NCBI GenBank assembly: GCA_030838025.1
Contig: JAUTXM010000147.1
Coordinates: 1 to 7,584, forward strand
Direction of reading: 5' to 3'
DNA: 7,584 bases
Origin: Acidimicrobiaceae bacterium
Lineage (GTDB): Bacteria; Actinomycetota; Acidimicrobiia; Acidimicrobiales; Palsa-688
Position numbers and translations under genes: made by a program. Below, one piece after another: positions 5,297-7,584 of this stretch (position 1 is the stretch's first letter; each line of letters starts with the position of its first letter). A model generated the notes under the pieces. That model was given only the letters and a program-made list of their open reading frames with translations, made no database searches and was not told where the DNA came from.

Positions 5297-5316
5297 CCCA
5301 CGACTTCAGTCGTGGG
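5297..5316 (+). repeat. IS left-end hairpin
   Basis: CCCACGACTTCAGTCGTGGG forms an 8-bp stem with a TTCA loop (or 9 bp with TC). It is identical to the right-end hairpin. TnpA of this family recognises such single-strand hairpins at both ends. The four bases at its 5' foot are CGAG (5293-5296), a candidate left guide sequence. Confidence 0.88.
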
Positions 5317-5385
5317 TCAAGGGCCGTTGGGGGCGAAGCCTCGACATCCCCCGTGAGTGTCACAGCCGGATGGGAGACTGAGACG

Positions 5386-5774
5386 GTGGTTTATCGGTCG
5401 TCGAACAAGACGGTGTACTCAGCGAAGTACCACGTCATCTGGTGCCCCAGGTACCGGCGGCGGGTGCTCGTTGGGCCAGTCGAGGACCGCCTGAGGGAGA
5501 TCATCGCCCAGGTGGTCCTTGAGGTCGGGGGCGAGGTGATCGAGGTCGAGGTGATGCCCGACCAGGTGCATCTCGTGGTCGAGGTGCCGCCCGCTGTCGC
5601 CTTGTCGAGCTGGTCGAGATGCTCGAGGGCCGGTCATCGCGAGTGCTGCGGGGGGAGTTCCCTCACCTCATGCGACCGGTTCTGTGGTCGCCGTCATGGT
5701 TCGTCTCCACGGTGGGCGGCGCTTCGTTGGAGGTCGTAGGGCGCAATGTCGAGAACCAGAAGCGGGCGGCGTAG
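5386..5774 (+). pseudogene. tnpA: IS200-type Y1 (HUH) transposase TnpA, inactivated
   Basis: A full-length TnpA (about 130 codons) is recognisable from GTG 5386 (GGGAG at 5372-5376): VYRSSNKTVYSAKYHVIWCPRYRRR, then IIAQVVLEVGGEVIEVEVMP, and after a frame change LVEMLEGRSSRVLRGEFPHL, LWSPSWFVSTVGGAS, NVENQKRAA, ending TAG 5772-5774. Three lesions are visible. The HUH metal site reads PDQVHL instead of PDHVHL (CAG at 5563-5565). One base is missing at about 5608, after VALS, which shifts the frame. The catalytic tyrosine of the RRYVENQ motif is replaced by Asn (AAT at 5745-5747). Any one would abolish or cripple single-strand cleavage. Earlier in-frame starts (GTG 5353) are less likely. Intact TnpA could act in trans only from another copy. 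Confidence 0.9.
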
Positions 5775-6956
5775 GTGGCACACCGCTATCGGCTCTACCC
5801 GGCACCCGACCAGAGGGGGGGTCTGGTTCGCCATTGCTGTGATGCCCGCTACGTGTGGAACCTGGCCCTAGAGCAAGCCAACTGCTACCGACCGGGCCGA
5901 CCGACGCCGGGACCTGCCGAGCGCTCCCGCCAGCTCGCCGAGGCCCGCCGAGGCACGTGGCTGGGGGAGGGCTCCTCGTCGGTGCAGCAGCAGGCGCTGC
6001 GGGACTTCGACCAGGCGCTGGGCAACTGGTGGGGGGGCACTCATCGCCGGCCACGGTGGCGCAAGGCCGGGCTCGACGAGGGCTTCTGCGTCCGCGACGT
6101 CAAGGTGGAGCGCCTGAACCGACGCTGGGCGACGCTAGTGGTCCCGAAGGTCGGGACGGTCCGCTGCCGCCTGACGCGCCCGATGCCCGCCGGGCATGGG
6201 ATGGCGAGGGTCACGGCGGACCGGGCTGGGCGCTGGCACGTCAGTTTCTCGGCACCGCAGCCAGTCATCGAACGCACCCCGACCGGCCGTGCCGTGGGCC
6301 TCGACGCCGGCGTGGTCGCCACTGTCACCACCTCGGGCGGCGAACATCTCCACGCCCCCGATGTGAGCACGGCCGAGGCTGGGCGTCTCCGCCGGCTACA
6401 GCGCCGGCTGGCCCGCCAGCAGAAAGGCTCGATGCGTCGTGACCGTACCAAGGCGGCTATCGCCCGGCTCAAGGCCCGTGAGGCCGACCGGCGACGGGAC
6501 TTCATCGAGCAGACCACCACCAGCCTGGTCCGAGACTTCGACCTGATCGCCGTCGAAGACCTCAACGTGAAGGCCATGATCCGCTCGGCCAGAGGGACAC
6601 GCGACGCGCCAGGGGTCAACGTCGCCGCCAAACGAGGCTTGAACCGGGCGATCTCCGCCCAGGGGTGGTCGATGCTGCGCCGCCGCCTCAGCGACAAGGC
6701 CGCCACCTGTGGCGTCACCGTGGTGGCCGTGAACCCGGCTCACACGTCGCAACATTGCGCCGTCTGCGGGCATACCTGCGCCGAGAACCGCAAGAACCAA
6801 GCGGTCTTCGGGTGCCGGGCCTGCGGACATGTGGCCAATGCGGACGTCAACGCCGCGACCAACATCCTCGCCGCCGGGCTGGCGGTCACAGCGCGTGGAG
6901 GGACATCCCGAAGTAGGGGACCCGATGAAACGCGAACCCGACCGGTCGCGGCATGA
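5775..6956 (+). CDS. tnpB: TnpB RNA-guided endonuclease of the IS605 group
   Basis: This is a 393-residue TnpB with a GTG start directly after the tnpA stop codon, so translation is probably coupled. The N-terminus (HRYRLYPAPDQ, then CDARYVWNLALEQ) is the usual helix-turn-helix/WED start. The RuvC-like nuclease is complete: Asp177 in GLDAGV, Glu261 in AVEDLNVKAM and Asp357 in NADVNAATNIL. A four-cysteine zinc finger (C328, C331, C347, C350; CAVCGH and CRACGH) sits between the second and third RuvC motifs. Arg/Lys-rich helices (205-245) match the RNA/DNA-binding bridge region. TnpB enzymes cut DNA next to a target-adjacent motif, guided by an RNA from the element's right end, and help retain the element after excision. 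Length and motifs are normal for the family, and no frameshift is seen, unlike tnpA. Confidence 0.95.
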   Translation: MAHRYRLYPAPDQRGGLVRHCCDARYVWNLALEQANCYRPGRPTPGPAERSRQLAEARRGTWLGEGSSSVQQQALRDFDQALGNWWGGTHRRPRWRKAGLDEGFCVRDVKVERLNRRWATLVVPKVGTVRCRLTRPMPAGHGMARVTADRAGRWHVSFSAPQPVIERTPTGRAVGLDAGVVATVTTSGGEHLHAPDVSTAEAGRLRRLQRRLARQQKGSMRRDRTKAAIARLKAREADRRRDFIEQTTTSLVRDFDLIAVEDLNVKAMIRSARGTRDAPGVNVAAKRGLNRAISAQGWSMLRRRLSDKAATCGVTVVAVNPAHTSQHCAVCGHTCAENRKNQAVFGCRACGHVANADVNAATNILAAGLAVTARGGTSRSRGPDETRTRPVAA

Positions 6957-7019
6957 GCGGCCAGGAATCCCACGACTTCAGTCGTGGGAGGGACGTCAAG
7001 TGACCCTCCGCCGTGACGC
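6860..7019 (+). ncRNA. Predicted omegaRNA (reRNA) with guide from the right flank
   Basis: In IS605-group elements the tnpB 3' end and right end make an RNA whose 3' guide is the flanking DNA. By position, the scaffold would span the tnpB 3' end and the right-end hairpin up to 6999, and the guide would start at 7000 (GTGACCCTCCGCCGTG and onward). The 5' limit is a guess; no promoter or processing site was identified. Existence is inferred from the family. Confidence 0.45.
6969..6988 (+). repeat. IS right-end hairpin
   Basis: CCCACGACTTCAGTCGTGGG is identical to the left-end copy at 5297-5316. GAAT (6965-6968) lies at its 5' foot and TCAA (6996-6999) ends the element. As I recall it, IS608 uses the same GAAT guide and TCAA cleavage pair. 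The hairpin starts 12 bp after the tnpB stop and would also be part of the omegaRNA. Confidence 0.88.
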
Positions 7020-7584
7020 CGGCTTGGCGCTGGAGGAGTCAGAGCGAAGGTGGCGGAAACCCTTCGACTCGGCCCCGGCCCCCATGGCTGAAGTCGATCT
7101 CGATGGGCGCTACCTGAAGGTCAATGGAGCAATGTGCGACCTCGTCGGGCTCACCGCAGACGACCTCGTCGGCGGCTCAGTTGGCAATTTGCCATCCTGA
7201 GGAGGCCGACGAAGTTGGTTCATTGACCAAGGCCATGGTGGCGCGGGAGATCCAGAGCGTCCGTGTCGGACGGCGTTTCATACGCGCCAATGGCCTTGCC
7301 GTCTGGGTCGCGGTTTCGGTCGCACCCGTGATTGGTGACCGCGGCGGGGTGAGTCACATCGTCGCGCACTACTTGGATATCACGGCCGAGAAACACTTCG
7401 AGCCGCAGCTCGCGGACCTCGTCGACCATGATCCGCTCACGGGATTGCTGAACCGGCGAGCCTTCGAGGTCGAACTCGATCGTCACGTCGCCCACGTCGC
7501 GAGATACGGGCCGGTCGGGGCGTTGCTCGTCGTCGACCTCGACCACTTCAAGCAGGTCAACGACACGATGGGTCACCCCGCCGG
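7000..7584 (+). pseudogene. PAS-GGDEF (diguanylate cyclase) gene, right fragment, frameshifted, runs off the window
   Basis: After the element, the frame from GTG 7000 continues VTLRRDAGLALEESERRW and a PAS domain (AFDSAP-type text FDSAPAPMAEVDLDGRYLKVN, then LVGLTADDLVGGSVGNL). It stops at TGA 7198-7200. The next frame continues without a gap: CHPEEADEVGSLTKAMV, AVWVAVSVAPV, HYLDITAEKHFE, then the start of a GGDEF domain, DHDPLTGLLNRRAFEVEL and LLVVDLDHFKQVNDTMGH. The expected AAT-TTG-TGC-CAT appears as AATTTGCCAT, a two-base TG loss at about 7190. The GG(D/E)EF motif lies beyond the window, so cyclase activity cannot be judged. Intact relatives make cyclic di-GMP in response to signals sensed by PAS domains. 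The IS and at least two frameshifts make this copy non-functional unless it restarts internally. Confidence 0.85.

Larger units (their letters stand above)
5280..6999 (+). mobile_element. IS200/IS605-family insertion sequence (tnpA remnant + tnpB)
   Basis: The element is 1,720 bp and holds a broken Y1 transposase and an intact tnpB. Its ends follow from the host gene: joining codon GAC (5277-5279) to GTG (7000-7002) restores the PAS text SSARDVTLRRDA. The left flank ends TGAC (or GTGAC), the likely target site, and the element ends TCAA (6996-6999), the same as I recall for the right cleavage site of IS608. Identical 20-bp hairpins lie 17 nt from the left end and 11 nt from the right end. No target duplication is expected or needed in this family, although both flanks happen to carry GTGACC. 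The element interrupts a sensory diguanylate cyclase gene in the same orientation. Confidence 0.88.

Noticed and set aside
5297..5316. The left-end hairpin as a transcription terminator
   Set aside because: An identical copy lies at the other end of the element and no T-tract follows, so transposase recognition explains it better.
5275..7005. GTGACC at both flanks as a target-site duplication
   Set aside because: IS200/IS605 elements do not duplicate targets. The restored PAS frame requires GTGAC followed by GTGACC in the empty site, so the repeat was there before insertion.

Overview
The window looks like accessory chromosomal DNA from a high-GC Actinomycetota. The clues are strong G/C at third codon positions, a SARP/BTAD regulator, a Thr-rich LPxTG surface protein with repeated QCNGSGNGGG-type motifs, and many GTG/TTG starts. 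The surface protein and the DUF11-like and PAS-GGDEF remnants recall environmental Acidimicrobiia-like lineages, but I cannot fix the taxon from sequence alone.

Only three sizeable genes look intact: a SARP-family regulator (1733-2440, minus), a sortase-anchored surface protein (3497-5008, plus) and a TnpB RNA-guided nuclease (5775-6956, plus). Almost everything else I can recognise is a broken gene. From left to right: the tail of an unknown CDS (2-112) and a small hypothetical ORF (148-390); an N-terminally truncated secreted beta-barrel-like protein (minus, 558 to about 925); a cation diffusion facilitator remnant with an internal deletion (913-1292); a frameshifted DUF11-like remnant (1283 to about 1680); the SARP gene; a frameshifted tyrosine recombinase N-terminus (2757 to about 3051); the C-terminal end of an OmpR-type response regulator, with the start of its histidine kinase still overlapping by ATGA (about 3144-3339); the surface-protein gene with a strong terminator (5058-5088); and a PAS-GGDEF gene split by an insertion sequence.

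The insertion sequence is an IS200/IS605-family element. Its ends can be set to the base because joining position 5279 to 7000 restores the PAS reading frame (SSARD|VTLRR). That makes the element 5280-6999, inserted after a TGAC/GTGAC target and ending in TCAA, with an identical 20-bp hairpin near each end. Its TnpA is dead by three separate lesions: HUH His to Gln, a one-base deletion, and catalytic Tyr to Asn. Its TnpB keeps every catalytic residue. The element therefore probably survives as a TnpB-omegaRNA unit whose predicted guide matches the empty site in the interrupted diguanylate cyclase gene.

A second possible system links the SARP gene to the surface protein. Three GGTSACR heptamers spaced exactly 11 bp apart lie just upstream of a -10-like box and the surface-protein start, which is the arrangement known for SARP operators. 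That link is inference.
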